Below the pieces are notes generated by a model. It was given only the letters and a program-made list of their open reading frames with translations, was not told where the DNA came from and did not search any database. 64,000 nt of DNA from Rivularia sp963920925 (GTDB taxonomy: Bacteria; Cyanobacteriota; Cyanobacteriia; Cyanobacteriales; Nostocaceae), in the NCBI RefSeq assembly GCF_963920925.1, contig NZ_CAWUDI010000047.1:1-64000 (forward strand), written 5' to 3'. Every line of letters starts with the position of its first letter. The stretch's first letter is position 1. A program made the position numbers and the translations under genes. Below are positions 16,713-26,597 of the stretch, in pieces.

Positions 16713-16737
16713 TAGCAATCAAACTATTAGTTTTTAG

Positions 16738-17106
16738 TGGGGGTGGAGGGACTTGAACCCTCACGACTTTATAAGGTCAACGGATTTTCATTCTCCCGTA
16801 ACTTTCGCTACTGCCTTAATATTTTTTAAAATATAAGGCTTTAAGAATTGGACTCTCTCTTTACCCTCGACTTAACAAACAATATAACTATTTGCCCTGT
16901 ACGTTAGGGTCGCTCCCGTCGAGTCTCTGCACCTTCCGAACCGTTAAACTTTGTGAGTTTTAACATAATGGTTTGGCTTGGCTCAGGATTGCCTTGTCTC
17001 TTGTAAGATTTAGGTTTCCCTGAGTTTGAGAGCATCCACTTGAAGAATTTCTTCAACAAGGCTCAACTTTTTAAGTCCGTAGCGTCTACCATTCCGCCAC
17101 ACCCCC
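16738..17106 (-). tRNA. trnL-UAA: tRNA-Leu(UAA) interrupted by a group I intron
   Basis: Exon 1 (17106-17073, 34 nt) starts GGGGGTGTGGCGGAAT and ends in the anticodon loop. Exon 2 (16788-16738, 51 nt) starts AAAATCCG and ends CCTCCACCCCCA. Joined, they form a standard 85-nt leucine tRNA: acceptor GGGGGTG/CACCCCC, anticodon stem ACGGA/TCCGT and loop CTTAAAA, giving anticodon UAA. The T arm is GAGGG-TTCAAGT-CCCTC. CCA is not fully encoded. The intron lies after U34, the conserved position in cyanobacteria and plastids. Confidence 0.95.
16789..17072 (-). ncRNA. Group I intron of tRNA-Leu(UAA)
   Basis: 284 nt between the two tRNA exons. It begins AAAAAGTTGAGCC and ends with the terminal G expected of group I introns. 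It has no ORF. The core segment around CAATCCTGAGCCAAGCC, GTGCAGAGACTCGACGGGAG and GGTAAAGAGAGAGTCC fits the P, Q, R and S elements of the known cyanobacterial trnL intron. It is expected to self-splice. Confidence 0.92.
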
Positions 17107-17361
17107 ATTTTTTTGGGGAATTTGTAGATATTTGCTTGTTGTTCAAATATCTCCTCATATATTTGACCATTAATTACGTATTTTGTCCAACATTTTTTAA
17201 AACTTTTTTTTCGTAAGGATTTTTTACGCCCCTCTTTATTGGCTCAACCTAGCTTGGCAACAGGTAATCAATGGCTCTAACTAAAACTTTCTCAACACAA
17301 AGCGATTAGCTTATTATGGAACTTAAAGATCCAACCATGAGCGTGACTCACACGAAGACAG

Positions 17362-17622
17362 ATGCTACAGAATCTACTGAATTATTTACAGAACTTGCAG
17401 ACCGAGACGCTAATTCTACCTTTAACCTACTTAGCTTTAGCAGGTTCTTACTTGTTGGTCATTCCGGTTCTCGTGCTGACTTACATGAAATTTCGCTGGT
17501 ATTCAGTCAGTTCCTTTGAACGCGGCTTCATGTATTTTCTTGTGTTCTTGTTCTTTCCGGGCTTGCTACTGCTATCACCCTTCGTGAATTTCAGACCCCG
17601 ACGACGACAGATCGAAGTTTAA
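17362..17622 (+). CDS. ndhL: NAD(P)H-quinone oxidoreductase subunit L
   Basis: An 86-residue NdhL, a small thylakoid membrane subunit of the cyanobacterial NDH-1 complexes used in respiration, cyclic electron flow and CO2 uptake. Two membrane helices are visible: LTYLALAGSYLLVIPVLVLTYM, then FMYFLVFLFFPGLLLLSPF. The family motif FRWYSVSSFERGFMYF and the end PFVNFRPRRR are typical. An overlapping ORF in another frame (17316-17519) is discarded. It lies 26 bp before the DUF3007 gene, a conserved pairing in cyanobacteria. Confidence 0.93.
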   Translation: MLQNLLNYLQNLQTETLILPLTYLALAGSYLLVIPVLVLTYMKFRWYSVSSFERGFMYFLVFLFFPGLLLLSPFVNFRPRRRQIEV

Positions 17623-17648
17623 AATATATTCGCAGGGCATATTTATAA

Positions 17649-17954
17649 ATGCGACGCATTGACGCTATCGGAATTGTATTTGGCGTTTTTGTTTTGGGTG
17701 GTTTAGCCTATGTGGTTCTTCAATTTGCAGGTTTAAATAACTTGAGCGCTGGTATCTGGAGCCAAGTTTTATTGGTTGCAGGTTTAATTGGCTGGTTGTT
17801 TACCTATATTTTCCGTGCTGTAGGAAACAAAATGACTTACCATCAACAGCGCGAAGAATACGAAAAAGCATTTTTGGCTTCTAGGCTAGACCAACTTTCT
17901 CCAGAACAAAGGGATAAACTTTTAGCTGAGGTGGAACAGGAAGAAGCTAGTTAG
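17649..17954 (+). CDS. DUF3007 membrane protein, ndhL partner
   Basis: A 101-residue protein with two membrane helices (GIVFGVFVLGGLAYVVLQF and WSQVLLVAGLIGWLFTYIF), then a charged cytoplasmic-type tail containing MTYHQQREEYEKAFLASRLDQLSPEQRDKLLAEVE. This matches the cyanobacterial and plant DUF3007 family, which is regularly found next to ndhL. Its function is not established. It is co-directional with ndhL, and a strong terminator follows, so the two form one transcript. Confidence 0.88.
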   Translation: MRRIDAIGIVFGVFVLGGLAYVVLQFAGLNNLSAGIWSQVLLVAGLIGWLFTYIFRAVGNKMTYHQQREEYEKAFLASRLDQLSPEQRDKLLAEVEQEEAS

Positions 17955-17988
17955 TAGTTGAAGAACTCACCACATTAATTACTCATGC

Positions 17989-18049
17989 TGGTTTGTAGTG
18001 AGGGTTTGTGACCTCAATATAAGAGTTAAAACTCTTACTACAAACTTTT
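17989..18049 (+). terminator. Branched terminator of the ndhL-DUF3007 unit
   Basis: GTTTGTAGTGAG (17989-18000) pairs with CTTACTACAAAC (18032-18043) over 12 bp with one wobble, followed by six Ts. Two smaller stems (a GAGG/CCTC-type stem and GAGTT/AACTC) can form inside, giving a three-way shape. Confidence 0.82.
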
Positions 18050-18624
18050 TTGCTCGCAGCCACCATAAGAATATCCACTGTTATACATAAGTATCTTTGA
18101 TAGTTAAATTATTTTTAGTATTTACACATTAAGATATAACGAAGCTAAGTTCATTCTAGATGGTTAATCCAGTTGACAGGCTTTGAGCTATGCGGAGCTA
18201 GTAAATTATCAACATGACCGTTTTTATTCATTGGTCATCAGTATTATTACGGCGATAATCCAATTTCAGCAAGATAGCTTTTTCCGGATAAATTGCCCGA
18301 TATTTATGATTAATTTATGGCTGAAATACTCTTTAATACAGTGACAATGGTTAAATAGACACCGATCGCTAATATTGATAGCAATGAAAAACTATATAAA
18401 AGATGCATAATAATAATGTCTTATTCAATCGGCTGTAGTAGACAATTTCAGCGATATGATCTTGAATATATTAAGAAGACCGTCAGTAACAACCTGCACT
18501 AGCTGTTAGGAAATTATTATATTTTCGTTACACAAGTAATCGTTGAGTAAGGTATAAATAATGAGTGTGAGAGAGTGTAGGTTATCAATGATTTTAATTT
18601 TGTCGCGCTGTAGGGGCAAAGGTT
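18050..18624. other. Intergenic region, nothing assigned
   Basis: AT-rich spacer between the ndhL unit and the next gene. No ORF, repeat array or convincing structured element was recognised. It likely carries the promoter of the downstream gene. Confidence 0.5.
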
Positions 18625-19266
18625 ATGAGTGAAAGTATGGCATTTATTGGTGGAGTTGCAGTAGCTGGACTGGCGGCTCTTTTATTGTTGAAAGGTAGTG
18701 GTAATTCCCTCCCAGCAACTTTTAATGCCCCGCAAGTGCAGTCTCCCGTAGTCGCACAACCGTATATGGCTCAACCGGGTGCTTATCCTGGCGTACCAGT
18801 TTACCCCAATCAACTTCCCCCAAATCCCGATTCAATAGAGTTACGGACGCAGTTGGAACGTCAAAAAACCCAACTCGATACCCTGCAACGGGAAAATGAC
18901 CTGTTAAAGAATCAAAATCAACAGTTCCAGTCTCAAGTACAAACTTACTACCAATCGCAATTAAGCGCCCAACAAAATCAAAATTCGGCGCAACAAGCTG
19001 CATTGCAACAGCCCCAAGAACCTTGGTGGTCTTCGGGTATACTTTGGGCTGTAGGAGGAATGGCTCTTACAGTTGGCGGTGGTATTGTAGTTGCTGGAGT
19101 TTCTGCTTTGTTTTCTCCAAAACAGCGTCCGACTCGAACAGTACAGGTAATTCATCCTTATAATGCTTCGGGCAATACGATATCTCCTCCGGTACGCCGT
19201 GCTGAATTTCTACCTCCTCGTTCGGAAAGACGGATGGAAGCACCTGAATACGACGATACTTATTAA
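18625..19266 (+). CDS. Membrane-anchored coiled-coil protein of unknown function
   Basis: A 213-residue protein. An N-terminal helix (AFIGGVAVAGLAALLLL) is followed by a Pro/Gln/Tyr-rich linker. A coiled coil of about 50 residues comes next (SIELRTQLERQKTQLDTLQREND, LLKNQNQQFQSQVQTYYQSQL), then a Gln-rich stretch. A second membrane helix (GILWAVGGMALTVGGGIVVAGVSALF) and a basic, Pro-rich tail with acidic end (EAPEYDDTY) complete it. Both termini probably face the same side with the coiled coil on the other. No known domain is recognised. It stands alone before a long gene-free region. Confidence 0.65.
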   Translation: MSESMAFIGGVAVAGLAALLLLKGSGNSLPATFNAPQVQSPVVAQPYMAQPGAYPGVPVYPNQLPPNPDSIELRTQLERQKTQLDTLQRENDLLKNQNQQFQSQVQTYYQSQLSAQQNQNSAQQAALQQPQEPWWSSGILWAVGGMALTVGGGIVVAGVSALFSPKQRPTRTVQVIHPYNASGNTISPPVRRAEFLPPRSERRMEAPEYDDTY

Positions 19267-21508
19267 AAAAAATTAAGAATGAGGTTCGTAGCGCTGCATC
19301 TGTCCCGATGACAGCGCAGGCTCAAATTGAAAATTATATTGATTGTTGCAATTTAATGGCTTTGAAGCTCCCTCAATACCTTTGAGGGACTATTACTAAT
19401 AGATGTTTTCTAGAGGTTTACTTTGAGCAACGCGTGAGCCTTCAATTCGGGGGCATCAGACAAAGGTTCACCTAGAAAAGTCAACTGTAAGTAGGTTGGT
19501 GTTGAAAATTGTAATTATGATGAGGCAGTAGCGGTAAGGTTTTTAAGGCTATTTACATTCTGTTACATAATTATATTTATTTCTGCGAACTTATTTAATT
19601 TAACAAGATAAATTTTTTTCAGATGGGAATGGTGATAGGCGTTTACCGTAGGTGCGGCTTAGCCGACACCGCTCGCCGCACCTAGCGGTGAACGGGTGTA
19701 TCGCAATTCAAATTTTTGATCGGTATTTTTCGACAAATATAGAAAAATCATAAATACTATTCGCAACTAATCCCTTCGATCTTCTTGATAAAATTCTCCT
19801 TCCAAGGTTGTGCGTGCAGATCAAAATTAGATATTTTTCTTTATAGATCGATGTTTAGGGAGCAGTATTGACCTCTAAATTTTGTATTGTCTTCAGTAAT
19901 CGCAGGGCAAAAGAAGCAAAAAATACATAAAAAGTTATATTTTGAGTAGACACTTCATGAACTGTCTATACAGATAATTACACCTGACTACAAGTGTATT
20001 TGCTGAGTAATAGTATAAAAAAAATTTTTTCTGGACGTAGCTCTAAACGATAAGCAGCAATCAGGATGAGAATAGCGTGATTTATATTACATTAAGATGT
20101 AAATTAGTTTGCGTCTAAATGAAAGATGAAGCGCTCTTTAAAAGGTCAATAGTAATTAGTTACATTTTTACTAATTCCTATAGTTGATTACCTATTCAAC
20201 TTGCATCTTGCAGTTTCAGGATAATTTATTATTTTTTTTCAAATTAAATTAATTATTGCAGATGACAAAATCACTACATAATTTATTTTTATATTAAATG
20301 ATACAAATATTATTTTGTTAGAGTATTTATGCTGTAAGAAGTAATACGCACAATATTTTGGCAATAATAAATACATAACTAAACAAGAAATCCCTGATTG
20401 CTTAAGTGAAAAATCTGAGTAATATTACTTAAGTGTGGTTATTAGATAAAGATTCGGCAAAGTCAGGTTTTAGGTAGTGGTCTAGATTGTAAATTAGAAA
20501 CATATAGTGTGTAGGGCAGTTCATAAATACTGAGTTTCGGAGAACCTTAAATGTAGTTAGTAGCTGCAATTTTGGTTCTCAGAATTACAAGTAGCTTGTG
20601 AAGTTCAGTTTTTAAATATATATTGCGTCGGGTGTTTAAAAGTTTGATGACACGGTAATAAATAATTAACGTGGAAATTTTTAATTATTGCCTGCACGGA
20701 ATTACTGACTGAAAAAGAACCCATACATGGGATACTCAACTTTAAGCAAGAGAAATGTTAGTGGTGTGAAGGTTATGGAGATGAAGATGAATATGTTTTA
20801 TTTAATATTCAAGAGGAAATGGCGTATATTCTTTTCCTCGGTTGATGGTAGTTTTTACCGCAAACAGACAAAATTAAAGTCATTTCAAATAACAAAAATT
20901 TAGAGGAAATACCTTTAATAAAAAAGTTACACGTTGTATCTACGGACAAAAAATAGCTGCAATTTTAAATTAAGTCAGGTAGTCAGTGTTGGTTCACTAT
21001 TGACGAGTCGCAGTTAATGTTTATTGTTGCCAATTTCTTGAAAGGCAATAATTCAGATTTACTCTTGACTAGTGCATTTACTCAAATAAACGGATCTTTT
21101 ATGGTAGTCAAAAATATTTTTCACGCAACTGTTGTGTGGAAATATTTGTTCTACTAATTTTAGTTGAAGCTAGGGATAAAGATGATGAATCTATGTCAAA
21201 TTATCTCAAAATTTGAAAGTCTCTCCTCACATTTGTTTATTTGATACAGGAATTCATAACTATGTACACCAGTTTTGATTCTTGACAAGCAGTTAATAAT
21301 ATGCTCTGATTGCAAAAAAATATACATTTTGCATAGTAGGAGAAATAAAAAATAAAATTTTCCTAGATACTACGTGTAACGGTGGTGAGGTTTAGTGATA
21401 CTATTCTTTGCTACTGGTTAATAATTTCAAGATTAGAAAAAATAGGTTTTTTATTAAAGCCTATACAGAGAGAAAAATGATAGCTATTTATTGCACTGAT
21501 GCCTTTCA
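19267..21508. other. 2.2-kb gene-free region upstream of the surface-protein cluster
   Basis: No credible ORF on either strand. Hairpins seen: GCGCTG/CAGCGC (19291-19317), TCCCTCA/TGAGGGA (19369-19389), a GC-rich palindrome TAGGTGCGGC/GCCGCACCTA (19649-19684) and TAGGTTT/AAAGCCTA just before the next gene (about 21447-21467). The rest is AT-rich. It may contain a long 5' leader or regulatory RNA. Confidence 0.55.
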
Positions 21509-22450
21509 ATGACATTTTTAATTTCATGGTTAAGGCGTAAAAGCCTCCTTTTAGCAATTAGTTCCTTAAGTGTTATTGCTTACGGAATTATACCGACTGT
21601 TGCCCAAACAGTGATAAACAATACCGCTAGCGGCGGTGCAGATAATTTACCTGACGAACAAAGAGTTGATTCAAACGAAGTAACTCTTAGTGCATCTCCG
21701 GCAGATTTGCGATTAACCAAAACAGGCGATCGCGCGGCTGCGGAGCCTGGGGATACGGTAATTTATCGGTTGTTGGTTGAAAATGTTGGTCGATCGCCAG
21801 CGACGAATGTGAGTATTACCGATCGGCTGCCTTTGGGGTTGCGGTTGGTTGCTAATTCGTTCAAAGGTTCCATCGGTGATAGAGAAGTAGATTTTGGCAC
21901 TCCAAATATCAATGCTTCTAGTCGAGGAACAAATCTCACTGTAAGTTCGACTGCTACTTTGCAACCGGGAGAAAGCATGGTTGTTAATTATGCGGTTGAA
22001 GTGACTCCAGATTCTATCCGTGGAAGCGGCAGAAACTTAGCTCAAGCAACAGCTGGGGGTTTGCGGAGTAACCAATCGAGTCATAGATTGCGGATTAGAC
22101 AAGGGATTTTATCTGACTGCGGTACTTTGATTGGAAGGGTATTTGTCGATAAAAACTTTGACGGCGAACAGCAGCCAAACGAACCTGGAGTACCGAATGC
22201 GGTGGTTTACATGGATGATGGGAACCGCATTGTCACCGATGCCAATGGTTTGTATTCTTTAGCGAATGTGATCTCTGGATACCGCTCTGCGGCACTGGAT
22301 TTGACTAGTTTACCAGGCTACTCCTTGGCTCCGAATAAATACTTTATTGAGACAAATAGCCCGTCACGTTTAGTGAAATTAGCGCCTGGAAGTATGGTGC
22401 GGGTGAATTTTGGCGTTACACCTGCGTTTTCGGAGGGTAAGAATGAATAA
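21509..22450 (+). CDS. DUF11/SdrD B-like exported protein
   Basis: A 313-residue exported protein with a signal peptide (LLAISSLSVIAYGIIPTVAQT). Residues about 65-195 are a DUF11-type beta-sandwich (LRLTKTGDRAAAEPGDTVIYRLLVENVGRSPATNVSITDRLPLGL, with NYAVEVTP near the end). Residues about 205-305 are an SdrD B/Cna B-like domain (GTLIGRVFVDKNFDGEQQPNEPGVPNAVVYMDDG, DANGLYSLANV) with an Asp-rich DKNFDGE loop suggesting calcium binding. The family is used in extracellular or cell-wall structures. Its last 8 bases overlap the ATG of the giant barrel gene, showing translational coupling. It is the first gene of the cluster. Confidence 0.82.
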   Translation: MTFLISWLRRKSLLLAISSLSVIAYGIIPTVAQTVINNTASGGADNLPDEQRVDSNEVTLSASPADLRLTKTGDRAAAEPGDTVIYRLLVENVGRSPATNVSITDRLPLGLRLVANSFKGSIGDREVDFGTPNINASSRGTNLTVSSTATLQPGESMVVNYAVEVTPDSIRGSGRNLAQATAGGLRSNQSSHRLRIRQGILSDCGTLIGRVFVDKNFDGEQQPNEPGVPNAVVYMDDGNRIVTDANGLYSLANVISGYRSAALDLTSLPGYSLAPNKYFIETNSPSRLVKLAPGSMVRVNFGVTPAFSEGKNE

Positions 22451-25400
22451 GAAACAATCTCGCGTGCGACTTTGCAATGGTAATAACGACCATCGCAACC
22501 AAAAGCAATTTTTTCATACGATGTTACCTGCCCTACTAAAACTGGGTAGTGCGGGTATTTTGCCAGTGGTTATAGCAATTTTAGGGTTTTCTACAATTTG
22601 CTCTAAGGCTGAAGCAGCTGCATCTTCAGATGAAAAGGCTCAACCGTCTATAGGTTCTAGATTAAAAGAGAGTAAGAATACAGTAAAAGAGGTCAAAGGT
22701 CAAGAGCCGAAAACTTCTTTACCCTCCAAAACTTCCTTAAGAGTAGAAACAGGAAAAGAGGTCAAAAGTCAAGAGCCTAAACCTTCTTTAATATCAGAGA
22801 CTTCCTCCAAGTGGCTGTTTGAAAATACAGGAAAAGAGGTTAAAGGTCAATACTCTGAATCATCTTCAAGATCGGAATCTTCTAACATTTCGCCACCTCT
22901 AGAGGAATTAGTAAAGCTGGCGGAAATCGGAGACAGTCCCGTTTCTCCAACCTCTCCAGCAACACCTGGTTCAGGCTCTTTGTTTGACCAACAAGGTGGG
23001 TCTTTATTTCAGCAACAGCAGCAACCACAGCCGCAGCCACAGAACGTTCCTCAAGAACAACAAACTCAAGCAGAACCGGCGTTACCCCTGCAAGAGAATT
23101 CGACACCTCCCTCAACACAAAGAAGTCGTAGCAAGATACAGCTCGAAATTACCCCTGTAGGCGACCCAGTAGTACAGGCTGATGGACGTTCGACGATTCA
23201 GATCCGAGGGCAAATTATCAACTCGGAAGGGGAAGTGATTCCTCGCGATGTGTTGGTAACTCTGACAAGCAGCGCGGGTAAGTTTATCGGTTCCGACCAA
23301 GACCCAGATGCACCTGGATACCAGGCACTTGTGGTCAATGGTGAGTTTATTGCCACTTTGCAGTCAGGCTTAAAGCCTCAACCCGTTCGCATCCGGGCAG
23401 CAGTTCATAAAATCAAAAAACCTACATCTACCCTAAGACAGAGAGAAAGAGCAATTGATGGAGAAATCTTATTAGAGAGCGGTAGAGATACAAGGCTATT
23501 TAATAACGAACTTATTGACGAGCCGATAGAAGCCTATACCCAAGTAGAATTCACCACCTACTTGCGTCCTTCGTTAGTTACGGGTATTGTCAATCTCCGT
23601 ATCGGTGCTAGAGGTACCAATTTCTGGGGTAGTCGCAGAGAGTTTCTAGATCCAGATGCGGGTGATGGAACCGAGTTCGATTTAGATTCTCAGGTATTCG
23701 CTACGGGTAAAGTTGGTGAATGGCTGTTTACTGGTGCATTTAATAGCGAACGACCAATTAACCAGGATTGCGAAGGTAGAAACAGGTTATTTGGCGGGAT
23801 TCAGTTTTGCGAACAGAATTATCCCGTGTATGGTGATAGCTCTACGGTGACTGCCACCACACCTTCAACAGATAGTTTTTACGCTCGTTTTGAACGCAGT
23901 TCTAAGATACCTGGTGCAGATCCCGATTATGTAATGTGGGGAGATTACAGAACTGAAGAATTTTCTCGACCTTCTCAGCTTTATGGTGGAACTGCTCGTC
24001 AACTGCACGGTTTCAAAGGTAATTACAATTTTGGACCTTTGCAGATAACTGGTTTATACGCCAATAACGTTGAAGGTTTCCAACGAGATACTTTTGTTCC
24101 TGTAGGTTTGAGCGGTAATTACTTTCTATCAAGACGATTGCTGGTGCCAGGAAGTGAAAGCGTTTATTTAGAAGCCGAAGAAATCAACCGTCCGGGTACT
24201 ATTGTCAAGAGACAGGAACTATATCGCGGTCGAGATTATGAAATAGATTACGACCGAGGCACGATTAGGCTCTTAAGTCCAATATTGGCAACAGAACTTA
24301 ATCCTTTTGGAGCAACTCTGCAAAGACAGGTTGTTGTTACCTATCAGCCGGAATTTGGCAATGAATCTGATATTTACGGCGCAAGGGCACAGTTTAATAT
24401 CTCTCAGAATTTTGATAATAAATCTTTTATCGCCGGTTCCTATTTAAGGGAAGACCAGGGAGATAGAGATTTTGAACTGTATGGAGCGGATTTTCTACTT
24501 TCCTTCGGTCGTTTTGGTAAGATTCTTGGTGAATATGCCAGATCGGAAAGCAATATCGGCAGTGGTGACGATTTAACCGGAAATGCTTACCGTATCGAAG
24601 CGATTGGTAACTTAAACGATCGCGTAAACTTAAATGCTTATTACCGTTCGGTGGAGGAGAATTTTAATAATAATGCTACATTCAGCTTTTCTCCCGGACA
24701 AACCCGTTACGGTGCTGGTTTACTCGGTAAGTTAACCGATACCACAACTCTGGGTGTTTCCTACGATGTGGAAGAAAACTTCGGTCGAGCCGCTACGGGT
24801 TTAGTAAACTTCTTCGATTTATTCGATCCCCAACCGCAAGCGCGTCCTGGGGAAGCTTTAGATAACGAACTAAAAACTTTCCGAGCCGGTATTTTACAAA
24901 ACTTTGGTTTTGCAGATGCCAGCGTTGAATATGTTAACCGTTCGCGGGAAGATCGGGTAAACGATGAGTTGCAAGGAGATGCGGAGCAGATTGTTTCGCG
25001 ATTAAAAGTTCCTTTAACTCAATCTTTGAGTTTCCAAGCCCAGAATGAAGTTAACATCGATGGTTCCGATCCGCTTTATCCCAACCGAACTACTTTAGGG
25101 CTAGATTGGCAGGCATTTGAAGGTGTCACTTTTAGATTGGCGCATCAATGGTACGACGATACCAGCTTGTTACCCGGTAATTCCCTAACAACTTTAGATA
25201 CTTTAGTTGACTACAACCTAGCCAAAGATACTACCTTCAACGGACGTTATTCGGTATTATCTGGCTTCAATGGTTTGCAGGGACAAGGTGCATTGGGAGT
25301 CAACCACGGAATGCCGATCGCGCCGGGATTGCGGTTGAGTTTGGGTTATCAATACGTATTTAGAAACATTTTTAATGCTACCGCTGCCGGAGATAGAATC

Positions 25401-26555
25401 CCGCAATATTACGCAGTCGGACAAACGGCATCTTCCTTGGGATTGTTCGCCGGTTCGGTGTACAGCGTCGGCTTGGATTATACCGACAATCCAGACTTTA
25501 AAGCTAGCGGTCGCTTTGAATTCCGCGATGGTGATGAAGGTGACACCACCTTTATATCCGTGGGTGCGGCAGGTAAAATAACTCCAGCATTAACAGCATT
25601 AGCACGCTTCCAACAAGCTGGTGAAGCCAACGTGTTTTTACCTTCTTCGGTAAATAACTTTGGTGCAGATCAAGGTGTGAGATTTGAAGAGTTGGGAGAC
25701 ACCGCTAATTTCAAACTTGGTTTAGCTTATCGCGATCCAACCAACGATAAATTTAACGGCTTGCTCAAATACGAATGGCGACAAAACTTTGACTCCATAC
25801 CCGAAAACCAGTTTACGGGAAGTTCTACAGCGACAGGACACGTATTTTCAGCAGAAGCTATTTATGCACCTTCTTGGCGATGGGAATTTTTCGGTAAATA
25901 CGCGCTGCGTAACGGTGTAACTTATTTCGACGGCGATCGCTACGATGGAACGGTGAATTTAGCACAAGCGCGAGCCACTTATAAATTAGGATTCCGCACC
26001 GATTTAGCTGTAGAAGGACGTTGGATTGGTCAAAATTCCAATAATAATGCGGACTTCGACGAATTTGGAATTGCGGTAGAAGGCGGATATTACTTAACTC
26101 CAGATTTGCGTTTGGGAGTAGGTTATGCATTTGGTAGCGTAGACGACCGCGACTTTACCGGATATCGCTCGGAAGGTGGACTGTATCTTAATGTCAGCTT
26201 GAAGCTTAACGAATTGTTTGGCGGATTTGGATTGCAGAAAACAGTTCCAAAACAGGAACAGGAATCGGAAGTTTCGCCTTTGGTAAGAAACGGTAACGAT
26301 TCTCAACAATCTAAGAAACCGTCGGAATTAGCCGAACGTTTGAAGAAGAACTCAGAAAGCAAATTGGTTAATCGTTTGAAGAGCGGTCAGACTCCGCGCC
26401 GCCGCAAGGCGCAAGGGAATGCTGACCAAGAGAGGGAACAGGGAACGGGGAATGGGCAACAGGAAAGAGAGCAATTTCCCACAAACAATACTCAATCTCG
26501 AATCCCTCAAAATAAATCGAATCAAACCAATTTGATTAACAATCTGAAAAACTAG
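22443..26555 (+). CDS. Giant outer-membrane beta-barrel protein with Ig-like domain
   Basis: A 1370-residue protein. A signal-like helix (GILPVVIAILGFSTICSKAEAAA) is followed by a disordered region with three copies of a KEVKGQEPK-like unit, then a Pro/Gln-rich linker. An invasin/Ig-like domain lies at about residues 230-320 (IQIRGQIINSEGEVIPRDVLVTLTSSAGKF). The remainder, to about residue 1270, is long alternating beta structure with aromatic girdle patterns and motifs such as RGRDYEIDYDRGTIRLLSP, as expected of a large outer-membrane barrel. The C-terminal tail (about 1275-1370) is charged and low in complexity. It is read in the +1 overlap from the preceding gene, and the beta-helix-OmpA gene follows after 42 bp. 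It may be a transport or secretion channel, or a scaffold for the surface proteins. Confidence 0.75.
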   Translation: MNKKQSRVRLCNGNNDHRNQKQFFHTMLPALLKLGSAGILPVVIAILGFSTICSKAEAAASSDEKAQPSIGSRLKESKNTVKEVKGQEPKTSLPSKTSLRVETGKEVKSQEPKPSLISETSSKWLFENTGKEVKGQYSESSSRSESSNISPPLEELVKLAEIGDSPVSPTSPATPGSGSLFDQQGGSLFQQQQQPQPQPQNVPQEQQTQAEPALPLQENSTPPSTQRSRSKIQLEITPVGDPVVQADGRSTIQIRGQIINSEGEVIPRDVLVTLTSSAGKFIGSDQDPDAPGYQALVVNGEFIATLQSGLKPQPVRIRAAVHKIKKPTSTLRQRERAIDGEILLESGRDTRLFNNELIDEPIEAYTQVEFTTYLRPSLVTGIVNLRIGARGTNFWGSRREFLDPDAGDGTEFDLDSQVFATGKVGEWLFTGAFNSERPINQDCEGRNRLFGGIQFCEQNYPVYGDSSTVTATTPSTDSFYARFERSSKIPGADPDYVMWGDYRTEEFSRPSQLYGGTARQLHGFKGNYNFGPLQITGLYANNVEGFQRDTFVPVGLSGNYFLSRRLLVPGSESVYLEAEEINRPGTIVKRQELYRGRDYEIDYDRGTIRLLSPILATELNPFGATLQRQVVVTYQPEFGNESDIYGARAQFNISQNFDNKSFIAGSYLREDQGDRDFELYGADFLLSFGRFGKILGEYARSESNIGSGDDLTGNAYRIEAIGNLNDRVNLNAYYRSVEENFNNNATFSFSPGQTRYGAGLLGKLTDTTTLGVSYDVEENFGRAATGLVNFFDLFDPQPQARPGEALDNELKTFRAGILQNFGFADASVEYVNRSREDRVNDELQGDAEQIVSRLKVPLTQSLSFQAQNEVNIDGSDPLYPNRTTLGLDWQAFEGVTFRLAHQWYDDTSLLPGNSLTTLDTLVDYNLAKDTTFNGRYSVLSGFNGLQGQGALGVNHGMPIAPGLRLSLGYQYVFRNIFNATAAGDRIPQYYAVGQTASSLGLFAGSVYSVGLDYTDNPDFKASGRFEFRDGDEGDTTFISVGAAGKITPALTALARFQQAGEANVFLPSSVNNFGADQGVRFEELGDTANFKLGLAYRDPTNDKFNGLLKYEWRQNFDSIPENQFTGSSTATGHVFSAEAIYAPSWRWEFFGKYALRNGVTYFDGDRYDGTVNLAQARATYKLGFRTDLAVEGRWIGQNSNNNADFDEFGIAVEGGYYLTPDLRLGVGYAFGSVDDRDFTGYRSEGGLYLNVSLKLNELFGGFGLQKTVPKQEQESEVSPLVRNGNDSQQSKKPSELAERLKKNSESKLVNRLKSGQTPRRRKAQGNADQEREQGTGNGQQEREQFPTNNTQSRIPQNKSNQTNLINNLKN

Positions 26556-26597
26556 CTGTTGAAATACTGGTCAAATGTGGTGTTATAGGAGCGAGCA

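Noticed and set aside
17316..17519. 67-codon ORF overlapping ndhL
   Set aside because: It is in a different frame from the clear NdhL protein, which has the conserved membrane segments.
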